DNA from: Orientallactaga sibirica | Taxonomy: Eukaryota > Chordata > Mammalia > Rodentia > Dipodidae | Direction: 5' to 3' | NCBI GenBank assembly: GCA_036365145.1 | Contig: JAEOAD010000015.1 | Coordinates: 5,573,501 to 5,637,500, forward strand | DNA: 64,000 nucleotides | Program-made: the position numbers and the translations under genes | The notes under the pieces: generated by a model | Database searches by the model: none | What the model saw: only the letters and a program-made list of their open reading frames with translations | Told to the model about the DNA's origin: nothing | Part shown: in pieces, positions 30,265 to 41,504 of the stretch | Numbering within the stretch: the stretch's first letter is position 1 | Layout of the letters: each line of letters opens with the position of its first letter

Positions 30265-33200
30265 CAGGAAGCAGAGGTAGGAAGATTGCAGTGAGTTTGA
30301 GGCCACCCTGAAATTACATAGTTAATTCCAGGTCAGCCTGGGCCAGAGTGAGACCCTACCTTGAAAAACCAAGAAAAGGAAAAAAGAAAAGAAGAGAAAA
30401 AAGAAAGAAAGAAAAGAAAAAAAAAAAAAAGAAGAGAAAGCCAGGAGTGGTGGCCCACGCCTTTAATCCCAGTGCTTGGGAGGCAGAGGTAGGAGGATTG
30501 CAGTGAGTTCAAGGCTGCCCTGAAACTACATAGTGAATTCCAGGTCAGCCTATGCTAAAGTGAGACCCTACCTCAAAAAACCAACCAACAAACAAACAAA
30601 CAAAAAAAGATTTATCAAGTACAACTAAACAAACTTTAATCATTTATTTTACTTACGGATGACATAAAAGCTATGTGCTCTTTTGAATAAATACTGTTAA
30701 CAATTCCACTCCTTTTGGTAATAGTAATGTGACTGAGAACAAGTTACATTTTTTTTCCTTAGAAGGAATTTTTTTAACTTCTGTTTTTGTCTTTCGAGGT
30801 AGGGTCTTGCTCCAGCATAGGCTGACATGAAATTCACTATGTAGTCTCAGTGTGGCCTCAAACTCAGGGCAATCTTCCTATCTCTCTCTGCCTCCCCAGT
30901 ACCGGGATTAAACACATGGGTACACACCAGGGCCTCTAGCCATTGCAAACAAACTCTAGATGCATGCACCACTTTGTACATCCGGCTTTCCATGGGTGCT
31001 GGGGAATTGAACTCGGGTCATTAGGCTTTGCAAGCAGGCACCTTAACCACTGAGCCATCTTTCCAGTCCTTTTTCAACCTTATATTGACAACTTCCATAC
31101 ATAAACACTACCCTATCATAATTTCCTCCTACCCTCTTTTATCCCCTCCCCTACTTCCCTTCCACTGAGGTGCTTTCTAGCTAGTACCTCTTCTATTTTG
31201 ATGTCATCTTTTTTTTTTTTTGCCTTTTTTTGCAGGCCTTATGTTGCTAGTGAGAACCACTGTGAGATCATGAATGCAATGACCACTTTGAAAGCACTCC
31301 TCCCCTTCCTTTGCCTTTAAATTCTTTTTCTTTTTAAAAAAGGTAGGGTCTCACTCTAGTCCAGGCTGACCTAGAATTCACTATGTAGTCTTAGGGTGGC
31401 CTTGAACTCAGTGATACTCCTACCTCTGCCTCCCAAGTGCTGGAATTAAAGGTGTGCACCACCACGCCCGGCTTAAAGTTCTTTTTATAATTGTATTTTT
31501 ATTTATTTATTAGACAGAGAGGAGCTGGAGAGATGCCTTGGTGGTTAAGGCATCTGCCTGTAAAGCCTAAGAACTAAGGTTCGATTTCCCAAGACCCCGT
31601 AATCAAGATGTGCAAGGTGGCGCATGCATCTGGAGTTCATCTGCAGTAATTGGAGGCCCTGGTGCATCCATCCTCTGCCCCCACCCCCGTGTACCTCTCT
31701 CTCTCTCTCAAATAAATTCATTTTAAAAATATTAGAAAGGGAGGGCTGGAGAGATGACTTAGCGGTTAAGGCACTTGCCTGCAAAGCCTAAGGACCCACA
31801 TTCAACTCTCCAGATCCCACATAATCAGACGCACAAAGGTGAGGCAAGCACAAGGTCACATATGCCCACTAGGTGGCAAGAGCATCTGGAGTTAAATTGC
31901 AGTGGCTGAGGCCCTGGCATGCCCATTCTCTCTGTGCCTCGCTCTCACGAATGAGTGAGAATGGGCACACCAGGGCCTCTAGCCACTGCAAAAAAACTCC
32001 AGACACATGCACCACACTGTGCATCTGGTTTATATGGATTCTGGAGAGTCAAACCTGGGTTCTTACGTTTTGCAGGCAAGCACATTAATGGCTAAGCCAT
32101 CTTTCCAGCCCATCGGTTCATACATTCTTTCTGCCACGTCTTCCACAATGGGCCCTGAGCCTTAGAGGGTGTGATAGAGATGTCTCTCTTAGTGCTGAAC
32201 ACTCCGCTATTGGTTTGTTATTTTTAATCTTGCTTTCATACATGTTTTAAGCCACAATTTGAGTTTAAGTTCAGCTTATTTTATAATAATTATTTTACTT
32301 GGTTTTTTTCATGCAATTAACTTTTTTAAGTTTCATTAAGCTTAGAACAAGTTAACAGTTAAATTTTAATTAAGACTTATGAAAAAACTTCAACATTATA
32401 CTATAGCCATTTTGAGGGACAGTCATGACCTCAGTTGTCCTTAAAGCTCATAAAAATGGCATCTCTATTGCCAGCTGTTTCTAAATTTCGGCAGAAACAC
32501 ATTCAGATAAGAAGATGAATTGGCTGACTTATTACTTGGTTTTAATAGCACAGCTGAAAAACATAGCTTACAGATGGACAAAATCAAAAGAAGAACTTCA
32601 TTACTAACTATACTGAATAAAACAGGATATTCAAGTACAAGCCTACTAGCCACTTATGAAAAGGTTTGGGGATGGGTGATTGTTGTTATATTTTCAGCAG
32701 ATGGATCCAAAACCACTAAAACATCTCTTCTAAAAACACAAGTCCAAGGGTACATGTAAAGAAGTTCTTAAAGTTAACATTTATCAGCCGGGCATGGTGG
32801 CACTCACCTTTAATTCCATCACTCAGGAGGCAGAGGTAGGAGGAATGTTGTGAGTTTGAGGCCATCCTGAGACTACAGAGTGAATTCCAGGTCAGCCTGG
32901 GCTAAAGTGAGACCCTACCTTGAAAAAACCAAAAAAATAAATAAATAAACATTTATCACTATAGCAATTAAATCCAATATCCTCTCTCCATAGCACTGAA
33001 CTTTGTTTTGTTCTGAAAGCTAATTACTTTTTGAGTCATTGTTAAGAAAGTACCATTAGAGGGCTGGAGAGATGGCTTAGCAGTTAAGGTGCCTTCCTAC
33101 CAGGACTAAGAACGCCAGTTCCATTTTCCAGGTCCCACCGTTAGCCAAATGCAAAAAGTGATGTAAGGGTGCAATGCTGCACTTGCCCACAGGGGGTGCA

Positions 33201-34078
33201 CACTTCTGGATTTCCTTCACAGAGGCTAAGATGCCGCTGGCACGCCCATTCTCTCTCTCTCTGCCTCTTCCTCTCTCTCAAAAAAAAAAAAAAAAGAAGA
33301 AGAAGAAAAGAAAAGAAAAGAAAAGAAAAGAAAAGAAAAGAAAAGAAAAGAAAAGAAAAGAAAAGAAAAGAAAGAAAAGAGCCAGGAGTGGTGGCACATG
33401 CCTTTAATCCCAGCACTGGGGAGGCAGAGGTAGGAGGAGCACCGTGAGTTCAAGGCCACTCTGAGACTACATAGTAAATTCCAGGTCAGCCTAGGTAGAG
33501 CAAGACCCTATCTTGAAAAACCAAAAAAGAAAGTACCATTAGAGCCTGGAGAGGTGATTCAGCAGTTAAAGACCCTGCTTGCAAGGCCTGAAGGCTCAGA
33601 TTCGATCTGAAGCCAGGTGCACAGGGTAGTACATACATAAATCTGGAGTTTGCTTCCAGTGGCGAGAGAACCTGGTGTGCCCATTTCTCTCTCCCTTTCT
33701 CCCTCCTTTCAAATAAATAATAAATAGATTTTTTTAAAGGTTAGAGCTGGAGCCAGGTGTGGTGGCACATGCTTTTAATCCCAGCACTCGGGAGGCAGAG
33801 GTAAGAGGATCACTGTGAATTCAAGGCCATCCTGAGACTACATAGTGAATTGCAGGTCAGCCTGAGCTAGAGTGAGACCCTGCCTTGAAAAACCATAGAA
33901 AATAAAGATTAAAAAAAAAAACAAACAGCCGGGCGTGGTGGCGCACGTCTTTAATCCCAGCACTTGGGAGGCAGAGGTAGGAGGATCGCCGAGAGTTCGA
34001 GGCCACCCTGAGACTACATAGTTAATTCCAGGTCAGCCTGGACCAGAATGAGACCCTACCTTGGAAAAAAAAAACCAA

Positions 34079-34110
<32 letters not shown>

Positions 34111-34833
34111 ACAGAGCTGGAGAGATGGCTCAGTAGTTAAGGCACTTATCTTTAAAGCCAGGATTGATTCCCCAGTATCCATATAAAGCCAAATGCACAA
34201 AGTGGAACATGGATCTGGAGTTCATTTGCAGTAGCTAGAGGTCATGACACGCCCATTCATTCATTCTCTCATTTTCTCTCTGACTCCCTCTTGCAAATAA
34301 AAATAAATAAAATTTTCAAAAGTTCAAAGGCCATCCTCAGCTATATAGCAAGCTTGACCAGCTTGAAATACATGAAACCCTGCCTAATGAAAAAAAAAAA
34401 AAAAAAAAGAAGGGAGGGCTGGTGGGAAGGTGACCCAGCAGTTATAGGTGCTTGCTTGCAAAGCCTGGCAGCCTGGGTTTCATTCCCAGTACCCATGTAA
34501 AGCCAGATACACAAAGTGGCACATGCATCTGTAATTCATTTGCAAAAGAGGCTTTGATGTATCCATCTTCTCCTTCCCCCTCTCTTCCTCTCTGTCTGCT
34601 TGCAGTTTATTTATTAAATAAACAAAACAAATAAAATAAAAATATGTTTTAAAAATGGCTGGAGAGACGGCTCAGTAGCTAATGCTGCTTGCCTGAAAGC
34701 CTAATCACCTGGGTTCAATTCCCCAGTACCCACTTAAAGCCAGGTGCACAAAATGGTACATGTATCTCAAGTATGTTTGCAGGGGCAAGGGGCCCTGGTG
34801 CACCCATATTCATCATTCATTATTCATTCATTT
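30265..34833 (+). repeat. 4.57-kb direct tandem duplication, copy 2
   Basis: 4,569 bp, offset 4,575 falling to 4,569 bp. Contains the same elements in the same order: truncated B1 30265, B1 30439, B1(-) 30788, DIP(-) 30916, L1(-) 31072, B1(-) 31340, DIP 31510, DIP long 31743, DIP(-) 31951, L1(-) 32112, B1 32787, third-subtype DIP 33061, (AAAAG)n 33300, B1 33381, DIP 33546, B1 33752, B1 33927, DIP 34113, B1-like 34320, DIP 34417, DIP 34657. Differences from copy 1 are mostly 1-2 base homopolymer indels. Confidence 0.95.
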
Positions 34834-34866
34834 TCTCTCTCTGTTTGCAAATTAATAAACAAAATA
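34657..34866 (+). repeat. DIP SINE, complete copy spanning the right edge of the duplication
   Basis: Continues past 34833 into TTTTCTCTCTCTGTTTGC and AATTAATAAAC, the normal DIP 3' end. Confidence 0.9.
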
Positions 34867-34874
34867 TTTGGGGG

Positions 34875-35060
34875 GGGCTGGAGAGATGGCTTAGCAGTTA
34901 AGGTGCTTGCCTGCAAAGCCTAAGGACCCAGGCTCTATTCCCCAGGACTCACATAAGCCAGATGCATCAGGTGGCACATGCGTATGGAGTAAGTTTGCAG
35001 CAGCTGGAGATCCTGGCACACCCATTTTCTCCCTCTCTCTCTCATAAATAAATTTTTAAA
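34875..35060 (+). repeat. DIP SINE
   Basis: GGGCTGGAGAGATGGCTTAG head, CTCTCATAAATAAATTT tail. Confidence 0.92.
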
Positions 35061-35084
35061 AATTTTTAATTTTACAAAAACCTG

Positions 35085-35285
35085 GGGCTGGAGAAATGGC
35101 TTAGTGCATAAGGCATTTGCCTGCAATGCCACAGGACCCAGGTTTGATTCCCCAGTACCCACATAAAGCCAGATGCACAAGGTGGCACATGCATCTGGAG
35201 TAGCTTTGCAGTGGCTAAAGGCCCTGGTGCACCCATATTCATATTCTTTCTCTCTCTCAAGTAAATAAATTAAAAATATTTTTTA
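35085..35285 (+). repeat. DIP SINE
   Basis: GGGCTGGAGAAATGGCTTAG head, B box GGTTTGATTCCCC, CTCAAGTAAATAAAT tail. Confidence 0.92.
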
Positions 35286-35315
35286 AAAAGTTTACAAAAA
35301 AACAAAGCCAAAAGA

Positions 35316-35898
35316 GGGCTGGAGAGATTGCTCAGTTAAGGCAGTTGTTTGCAAATCATAATGGCCTTGGTTTGATTGCCTAGTATCTACCTTGGGCCAG
35401 ATGCACAAAGTGGTGCATATATCTGGAGTTTGTTTACAGCAGCTAGAGGCGCTGGCATGACCATTCATTCTTGTTGCTGTCAGGTTCGCATTGCTGGCAG
35501 AAATCACCTGACCAAGAGCAGATTGTGGGTGGGAAAAAGGTTTATTTTGGCTTACAGACTCAAGGGGAATCTCCACAATGGCAGGGAAAACGACGACAGA
35601 GCAGAGGGTGGACATCACCCCCTTGCCAACATCAGGTGGACAACAGCAATAGGAGAGTGTGCCAAACACTAGCAAGAGGGAGCTGGCTATAACACCCATA
35701 AGCCCACCTCCAACAATACAACACTACACTGCCTCCCGGAGGTGTTAATTCCCAAATCTCCATCAGTTGGGAACCTAGCATTCAGAACACCTAAGTTTAT
35801 GAGGGACACCTGAATCAAACCACCACTATTCTCATTCTCATTCATTCTTACCCTTCCTTCCCCCCTTTCAGCTTGCAAATAAATAAAATTTTTAAAGT
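35316..35898 (+). repeat. DIP SINE split by an LTR
   Basis: Head and body 35316-35471, (TC)n and AAATAAATAAAA 35828-35898; the LTR at 35472-35827 sits between. Confidence 0.9.
35472..35827 (-). mobile_element. Solo MaLR LTR inserted in a DIP
   Basis: Reverse LTR of the subfamily at 20532: read on the minus strand, AGTGGTGGTTTGATTCAGG to GAACCTGACAGCAACA. ATTCT flanks it at 35467-35471 and 35828-35832. The reverse ORF of 135 codons at 35292-35699 crosses LTR and SINE and is not a gene. Confidence 0.87.
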
Positions 35899-35906
35899 GC
35901 CATTAC

Positions 35907-36105
35907 TGGGCTGGAGAGATGGCTTAGCGGTTAAGGTGCTTGCCTGCAAAGCCTAAGGACCCATGTTCAACTCTTCAGGTCACATGTAAGCCAGACACAC
36001 AAGGAGACACAAGCATACAAGGTCACACATACACACAAGGCAGTGTGTGTCTGGAGTTCAATTGTGGCTGGAGGCCCTGGCGCACCAATTCTCTTTCTCT
36101 CTCTC

Positions 36106-36137
<32 letters not shown>

Positions 36138-36143
36138 TATATG
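35907..36143 (+). repeat. DIP SINE, long subtype
   Basis: GGGCTGGAGAGATGGCTTAG; GACACAAGCATACAAGGTC and ACACATACACACAAGGC form the long block. Tail A-run and (TA)n 36121-36142. Confidence 0.9.
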
Positions 36144-36154
36144 TTCCATTATTG

Positions 36155-36358
36155 GGCTGGAAAGACGGCCTAGCAGTTAAGGCACTAGCCTGCAAGGCCA
36201 AAGAACCCAGGTTCAATTCCCCAGGACCCATAAAAGCCAGATGCACGAGTGGTGCATATGTCTGGAGTTTGTTTGCAGTGGGTGGAGGCCCTGGCTCACC
36301 CATTCCCTCTCTATTTGCCTCTCTCTCTCTCCAATAAATAAATAAAAATACTTTTTTC
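36155..36358 (+). repeat. DIP SINE
   Basis: GGGCTGGAAAGACGGCCTAG head. GTGCCATTACT, GTTCCATTATT and GTGCTATTATC border this and the preceding DIP, consistent with two serial insertions at one site. Confidence 0.9.
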
Positions 36359-36524
36359 AAGTGCTATTATCACTAAGGGCAGACTAAGTATGCTTGTTTT
36401 CTAGATTGCATCTCACACACAACCATATACTACAGAAAATGTCTACAAATTTGGGACATTTGTCCTTTTGTGAATGAAGAATGAGAAAGTAAGTCATCTT
36501 TAAATTAGACAATTCTTAAATTTT

Positions 36525-36725
36525 TTAAATTAAATTTTATTTTATTTGCTTGGGGGGGGCAGAGAGAGAGAGAATAGGTATGCCAGGGTCTTTAGCCACT
36601 GTAAATAAACTCCAGGTGCATGTGCCACCTTGTGCATCAGGCTTATGTGGGTCCTGGAGAATCAAACCTGGGTCCTTTGGCTTAGCAGACAAGCGCCTTA
36701 ACCACTAAGCCATCTTTCCAATCCT
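36525..36725 (-). repeat. DIP SINE
   Basis: ATTTTATTTTATTTGC tail, (GA)n, CCATCTTTCCAATCC head. Flanked by ATTCTTAAAT at both ends. Confidence 0.9.
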
Positions 36726-36841
36726 GATTCTTAAATCTTTTTGCTTCAAAATAACCAGTTAATCTTTATGAAATATTATACAAAAAAGCTGCATGGTAAC
36801 CTTTACTGCAATACACTGTGGTGTTGAGTCTGCCATCTACA

Positions 36842-36996
36842 AGTGGGTGTGGTGGTGCACACCTTTTACTCCCAGCACTCAGTGGCTAGAGGTGGAAGCA
36901 TTACTGTGAATTTGAGGCCAATCTGGGCTGAGTTCCAGGTCAGCCTGAACTACAGTGAGACCTTGCCTCAAAAAAAAAAAAAAAAAAAAAAAAAAA
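36842..36996 (+). repeat. B1 SINE
   Basis: AGTGGGTGTGGTGGTGCACA to CTTGCCTCAAAA with a 30-base A tail. Confidence 0.87.
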
Positions 36997-36997
36997 G

Positions 36998-37138
36998 ACC
37001 GGAGTGGTGGCGCATGCCTTTAATCCCAGCACTCTGGAGGCAGAGGTAGGAGGATCATTTTGAGTATGAGGCCACCCTGAGACTGCACAGTGAATTTTAG
37101 GTCAGCCTTGGCTAGGGTGAAACCCTACCTTGAAAAAC

Positions 37139-37170
<32 letters not shown>
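36998..37170 (+). repeat. B1 SINE
   Basis: GACCGGAGTGGTGGCGCATG to CCCTACCTTGAAAAACC, A tail to 37170. Confidence 0.9.
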
Positions 37171-37172
<2 letters not shown>

Positions 37173-37731
37173 TCTACCAGGTACAATAATAAATCTAAGA
37201 GTCTATTGACCCAAATTCCCATAAACTGCAAGACATCAAAATTGACTAGAAGTGAAAGAACTTCCTCACTGATCTCTCAAATTCCTTGCATTTTCAAGAT
37301 AACATAATGTAAATTCTACTTTAGAAACCAATGCTCTATTTTCAATCCAACCAATTTCCCCTGTATGTTAGTTATCAAAGTTTAAACAACTTATCTTAAA
37401 AGGTACTCCAACTATATTGTAACCATCTCTGAATTACTACTAATTTGACAAAAGGCACACCAGGGCATATTCTGTGACTCTGTTCATCTTCAGCACTGGT
37501 TCTCTTAGTGTATTGTTAGGTAAAAGCATATAAATAATACACGGGCTAAAACCAGGTCCAAGACTCTCCATGATATATCCTGCCTGAAATCATGATTGAG
37601 AACCAAGCTTCTACCTTGTCTGACAAGCTCGCTGATACAGTCAGATACATCCTACAAGGAGATGGCATTTTGCATGGGAAAAACAAGTCTGCTGCATCAG
37701 CTTAAAAATGTCAAATGATAATACACTATTT
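37171..37731. other. Single-copy-looking sequence with no recognisable feature
   Basis: No repeat, splice pair or coding frame recognised. Confidence 0.45.
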
Positions 37732-37750
37732 AAAAGAATAGCTGCTGCTG

Positions 37751-37946
37751 GGGCTAGAAAGATGGCTTAGTGGTTATAAGGTGCTTGCCTGCAAAGCCAG
37801 AGGACCCAGTTTTGATTCCCCAGGATCCACATAACCCAGTTGCACAAGGTGGTGCATGCATCTGGAGTTTGTTTGTAGAGGTTGGAGGCCTTGGTGTGCC
37901 CATTCTATTTCTCTCTAATAAATAAATAAAATATTTTTAAATAAAT
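37751..37946 (+). repeat. DIP SINE with perfect 19-bp target duplication
   Basis: AAAAGAATAGCTGCTGCTG lies at 37732-37750 and 37947-37965. An almost undamaged young insertion. Confidence 0.95.
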
Positions 37947-38033
37947 AAAAGAATAGCTGCTGCTGTAAAAAAAAGAAGTATAAGACAGTGAAAAATATTT
38001 TATACTAACTTCTATTCAAAAAACACATTATCT

Positions 38034-38240
38034 GGGCTACAGATGGCTTAGCAGTTAAGATGCTTGCCTGCAAAGCCAAAGGATCCAGGTTCGATTCCCT
38101 AAGCCCCATGTAAGCCAGATACACAAGATGAAACATACATCTGAAGTTCATCTGCAGTGGCTAGAGGCCTTGACGCACCCATTCTTTCTCTCTCTCTCTC
38201 TCTCAAATAAATAAAAATAAAATGTAAAAAAAAATTTTAA
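38034..38240 (+). repeat. DIP SINE
   Basis: GGGCTACAGATGGCTTAGC head, B box GGTTCGATTCCC. Flanks AAACACATTATCT and AAACACATGATCT. Confidence 0.92.
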
Positions 38241-38790
38241 ACACATGATCTGTTTTTAAAGATGCATAAAAGTGAGTGAATAAGTTCCCAATGTGATAAG
38301 CCTTATGGAATCATTTCAAAAATTATGAAAATATAAAATTGTGAATATAAAACCTGGCAAGAAAAGAGCCACATAAATTTGGAAATTTGACATTTCTTAT
38401 TTTCATCCAGATCTACATACTTACTGTTCCCACTATCTCCCCCATAAAAATCCTTTGGTGACTGCAACTAGCATATCTAGTTCCCTGTCCATGCAGCTGA
38501 TGCAATCCTTCCCTTTGCACAGTCCCCTTTACTTACACTCAAGTAACCCCAAACTTTCCTGCCCGTTCTTCCTTTCCACTGAATCTTTTTGAATACACTG
38601 TTCTCCTTGCTCTACCCTTACAGGTCTCAATGCTCCTGCCCACTGCTAAGCCTGAAATCTACGTTCTGTCTCCCAAATGAAAAACTGCTCCTTCTCCATG
38701 AGCCCTCAAATACACTACTGTTTGAGTAAGTTTTCAGTAAGTTTCTCATAACATTCATCACATTTAACTAGTATTACGGGTGTTTGTCTT
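38241..38790. other. Single-copy-looking sequence with no recognisable feature
   Basis: C/T-rich from 38430 to 38760; no exon supported. Confidence 0.45.
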
Positions 38791-38850
38791 ATCACCTCTT
38801 TTAGGTCATAATCTCCTTAAGAAAAGGCATCTGTTTCCTATCTCTTTTGT
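38791..38850 (+). repeat. L2-like fragment, left part
   Basis: AGGTCATAATCTCCTTAAG with GAAAAGGCATCTGTTTCC resembles the L2 3' region (TAAGCTCCTTGAGGGCAGGG). Its other part is at 39345. Confidence 0.5.
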
Positions 38851-38851
38851 T

Positions 38852-39003
38852 GTTTATTTTGTTTTGGTTTTGGTTTAGAAGGTAAGGTTTCCCTCTAGCC
38901 CAGGCTGACCTGGAATTCACTATGTAGTCTCAGGCTGACCTCAAACTAACAGTGATCCTCCTACCTCTGCCTTCTGAGTGCTGGGATTAAAGGTATGAGC
39001 CAT
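38852..39003 (-). repeat. B1 SINE, 5'-truncated
   Basis: TTTGGTTTAGAAGGTAAGG to AAAGGTATGAGCCA, passing directly into a reverse DIP. Confidence 0.85.
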
Positions 39004-39337
39004 TTTAATTTTTATTAATTTATTTGCAAGCAGAGACAGAGAGAGAGAAAGAGAGAAGAAGAAAGAAAGAGAGAGAGAGAAAGAAAGAAGAAAGAGAGAG
39101 AGAGAGAAAGGGAAGGGAAGGGAAGGGAAGGGAAGGGAAGGGAAGGGAAGGGAAGGAAGGGAAGGGAAGGAAGGGAAGGAAGGGAAGGGAAGGGAAGGGA
39201 AGGGCATGCCAGGGCCTCCAGCTGCTGCAAATTCCAAATGCATGCACCACCTTGTGCATCTAGCTCTACCACATACTGGATCCATCGTTGGGCTTTGCAG
39301 GCAAGCACCTTAGCCCCTGAGCCATCTCTCCAGCCCT
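39004..39337 (-). repeat. DIP SINE with expanded purine tract
   Basis: ATTAATTTATTTGCAAGCAG tail; the (GA)n has grown to GAAA/GGGAA repeats 39035-39204; GGGCATGCCAGGGCCTCC to CCATCTCTCCAGCCC head. Confidence 0.9.
39035..39204. repeat. (GAAA)n / (GGGAA)n purine tract
   Basis: About 170 nearly pure purines inside the DIP; source of Ser/Phe/Pro and Glu/Lys/Arg ORFs in all frames. Confidence 0.96.
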
Positions 39338-39344
39338 CACTTCC

Positions 39345-39420
39345 CTGTCTTTTAACAACAGAGCACCTGGAACAAAGTATGTAGTCACATAACTATGGCT
39401 TCAATGAATGATTGAGTGGC
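39345..39420 (+). repeat. L2-like fragment, right part
   Basis: GAGCACCTGGAACAAAGTAT through CAATGAATGATTGAGTG resembles an L2 terminus (GCACCTAGCACAGTGC...AATGAATGAATG). Confidence 0.55.
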
Positions 39421-40119
39421 TACTTAGAAATTCAATTACAGACTCCTGTACTAGATTCTAAAATACAAAAGACTTGAGCTTTGTAAAACAAATAACTTTT
39501 CCCTGGTTTCTTCCAAACAAACCAAAGTAAGGCCAGAATTATACAGTACACAGATGCTTTCAAAAGCCAAGGACAGTTAAAATCATCCTTCAACTATCTG
39601 GTCAAATACAGGCATTTAAACAATCAAATCTATGGCCAATAATAAAATATGTAAATATTTCAACAATTTAGGCAAACCAACATTTTAAGATGCAACATAT
39701 TAACATGACCAGAACAAGATTAATCATTCAAAACCCACTGCAAAGAGAATGCTCAACTTGTTCCAAATCAAAGAAAACAGTCTAAGCTTTTTTTTAATGC
39801 TAACAAAACTTGAGAGGAAGAATTTAATTGCTAAGAATCCAAAACCAGCCATTCAAAGATAAAGCTTACCTGGGCAGAAACACCAAAGAATCAACATTAC
39901 TAAAGTACAAAGGTGAGGTCAGAAAGAGCACAAGAATCTTAAAGTGACACTTTCATTAAATAACTGGCATATACATGGCCCCTAGGTCATCAGACAGGCT
40001 TCCACAGCACATTTATGGAACCCCCCCCCAAAAAAAAAGTCCAGAAAAAGAGGTTTATAATGTAGCCAAGTGTGGCAGATATGCTGAAGAAAGCCAATTT
40101 AAAGGTGTAAATGTGATTT
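39421..40119. other. Single-copy-looking sequence with no recognisable feature
   Basis: AT-rich, SINE-free. A C-run/A-run at 40021-40038 is a likely sequencing weak spot. Confidence 0.45.
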
Positions 40120-40290
40120 CCAGTCAGAAAACCAGAGCTCAAATGTCATTTCTATAACCAATGTGATCTTATATCAGCTACCTAACTTCCCTGAGCCTTG
40201 TTCCCTCATTTATTAAACATAGTGTGTAGAGTTAGCATAGTACCTGGCTCAGAGATAGCACTAAATAAATATTTGCTGACTTTAAGTGAA
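40120..40290 (+). repeat. MIR SINE
   Basis: GATCTTATATCAGCTACCTA, TTCCCTGAGCCTTGTTCCC, AGTACCTGGCTCAGAGATAG, AATAAATATTTGCTGA: the MIR core and tail in order. Confidence 0.8.
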
Positions 40291-40414
40291 AAACCACACA
40301 AGAAAAGCAGGCATTTCTCTCCAAACATTGTTGTAATTTTTAAGAGAATGGTCTTAAATTACTTCCTTATTACAATATGTGAGAGTCAATTTTTGATCAA
40401 AACAAAAACATATA

Positions 40415-40610
40415 CTTGTCTCTCAATACTTGTGGGAGGCTGGATCCAGAATCCCCTGGGATACCAAAATCTGTGGATGCTCAAGTGCCTTACAGAAAAT
40501 GGCATAGGATTTTCATGTAACATATACTCATCCTCCTGAATACTTTAAAGCATACTCTAGATTAGTTATAATATCTAATGCAATATAAATGCTTTTAAAT
40601 AGTTACCACA
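40415..40610 (+). repeat. MER2 (TcMar-Tigger) DNA transposon fragment, left
   Basis: CCCCTGGGATACCAAAATCT, GTGGATGCTCAAGTGCC, AATGGCATAGGATTTTC, CTTTAAAGCATACTCTAGAT and AATATAAATGC match the MER2 family in order. Non-coding MITE-like element. Confidence 0.8.
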
Positions 40611-40611
40611 G

Positions 40612-40820
40612 GGCTGGAGGGATGGCTTAACGGTTAAGGTGCTTGCCTGCAAAGCCAAAGGACCCAGGTTGGACTCCCAAGGACCCACATTAGCCAGATG
40701 CACAAGGGGGCGCACGCGTCTGGAGTTTTGTTTGCAGTAGCGGCTGAAGGCCCTGACATGCCCATTTTCTCTCTCTCTCTCTCTCTCCCTCTTTTTCTGT
40801 CAAATAAATAAATAAATAAA
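40612..40820 (+). repeat. DIP SINE inserted in MER2
   Basis: GGGCTGGAGGGATGGCTTAA head; GCACACGCGTCTGGAG keeps CpGs; (AAAT)n tail. GTTACCA occurs at both borders. Confidence 0.92.
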
Positions 40821-40993
40821 TCGTTACCATACTGTATTATTTAGGGAATAACCAACAATCTGCACATGTCCAATATTGTATTAATTTCTTTCAATTACTA
40901 TCTTTTTTTTTCATGGTACTAGGGCGTGAATCTGGGGCCTTGTACAACCTAAGCAAACCCTTTACCACTCAGCCCTTTTGAATATTTTCCTTC
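40821..40993 (+). repeat. MER2 fragment, right, interrupted by an ID
   Basis: TACTGTATTATTTAGGGAAT and CTGCACATGTCCAATATT follow on in MER2 order; TTGAATATTTTCCTTC at 40978 appears to be the resumed end after the ID at 40905-40977. Confidence 0.7.
40905..40977 (-). repeat. ID-type SINE fragment
   Basis: TGGTACTAGGGCGTGAATC ... CCCTTTACCACTCAGCCC, a reverse ID head. Confidence 0.6.
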
Positions 40994-41060
40994 TTTAAAA
41001 GTTTTATTGGGAACTTTAACACATAAACATACTATAGTCATGTTCCCATCTGAATATTTT
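40994..41060 (-). repeat. L1 3' tip
   Basis: AAAAGTTTTATTGGGAACTT and AACATACTATAGTCATG resemble a reverse L1 terminus, severely 5'-truncated. Confidence 0.4.
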
Positions 41061-41504
41061 CAATAAATGGCTAGTTAACCCAAGGATATGGTGGAACTAA
41101 CTATATGCCTTCCCTCATTAGTTCATAGATTGATACTTTAAAGTTAACCACAATTCTTAAATTTAAAAATCTCTGTAGCCAAATACATTGACCCGGACTT
41201 GGTCATCTTGTCTATAATATTAAGAAGGTTGTCCTAAATGACCCTTAAGGCATTTTACTCTGAATGTTGTGATTCATGCAATCTTGGGGATTTTCCAATC
41301 TAATTAAAGAGGGAGGAAAGGAGGAGGGAGGGAGGGAGGGATTATTATATAGAACAAACAGTAACTGATGCTAAGGGAGTGAAAAATCAAACTGTGGAAT
41401 ATATTATCAGCTTTCATTATGTTTTTGAAGATCTAGAGAACATAAAGGACAAAGAAATACAATTCAAGTAAAGAAAAGGAAGCATGTAAGCTAAGAAGCA
41501 GAGT
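41061..41504. other. Sequence with no recognisable feature; short (GGGA)n at 41310-41340
   Basis: AT-rich with a purine-rich GGAGG stretch. Confidence 0.45.

Noticed and set aside
27895..32759. Identical ORF pairs in the two halves of 25.7-34.8 kb
   Set aside because: Identity follows from the recent DNA duplication and says nothing about coding selection.
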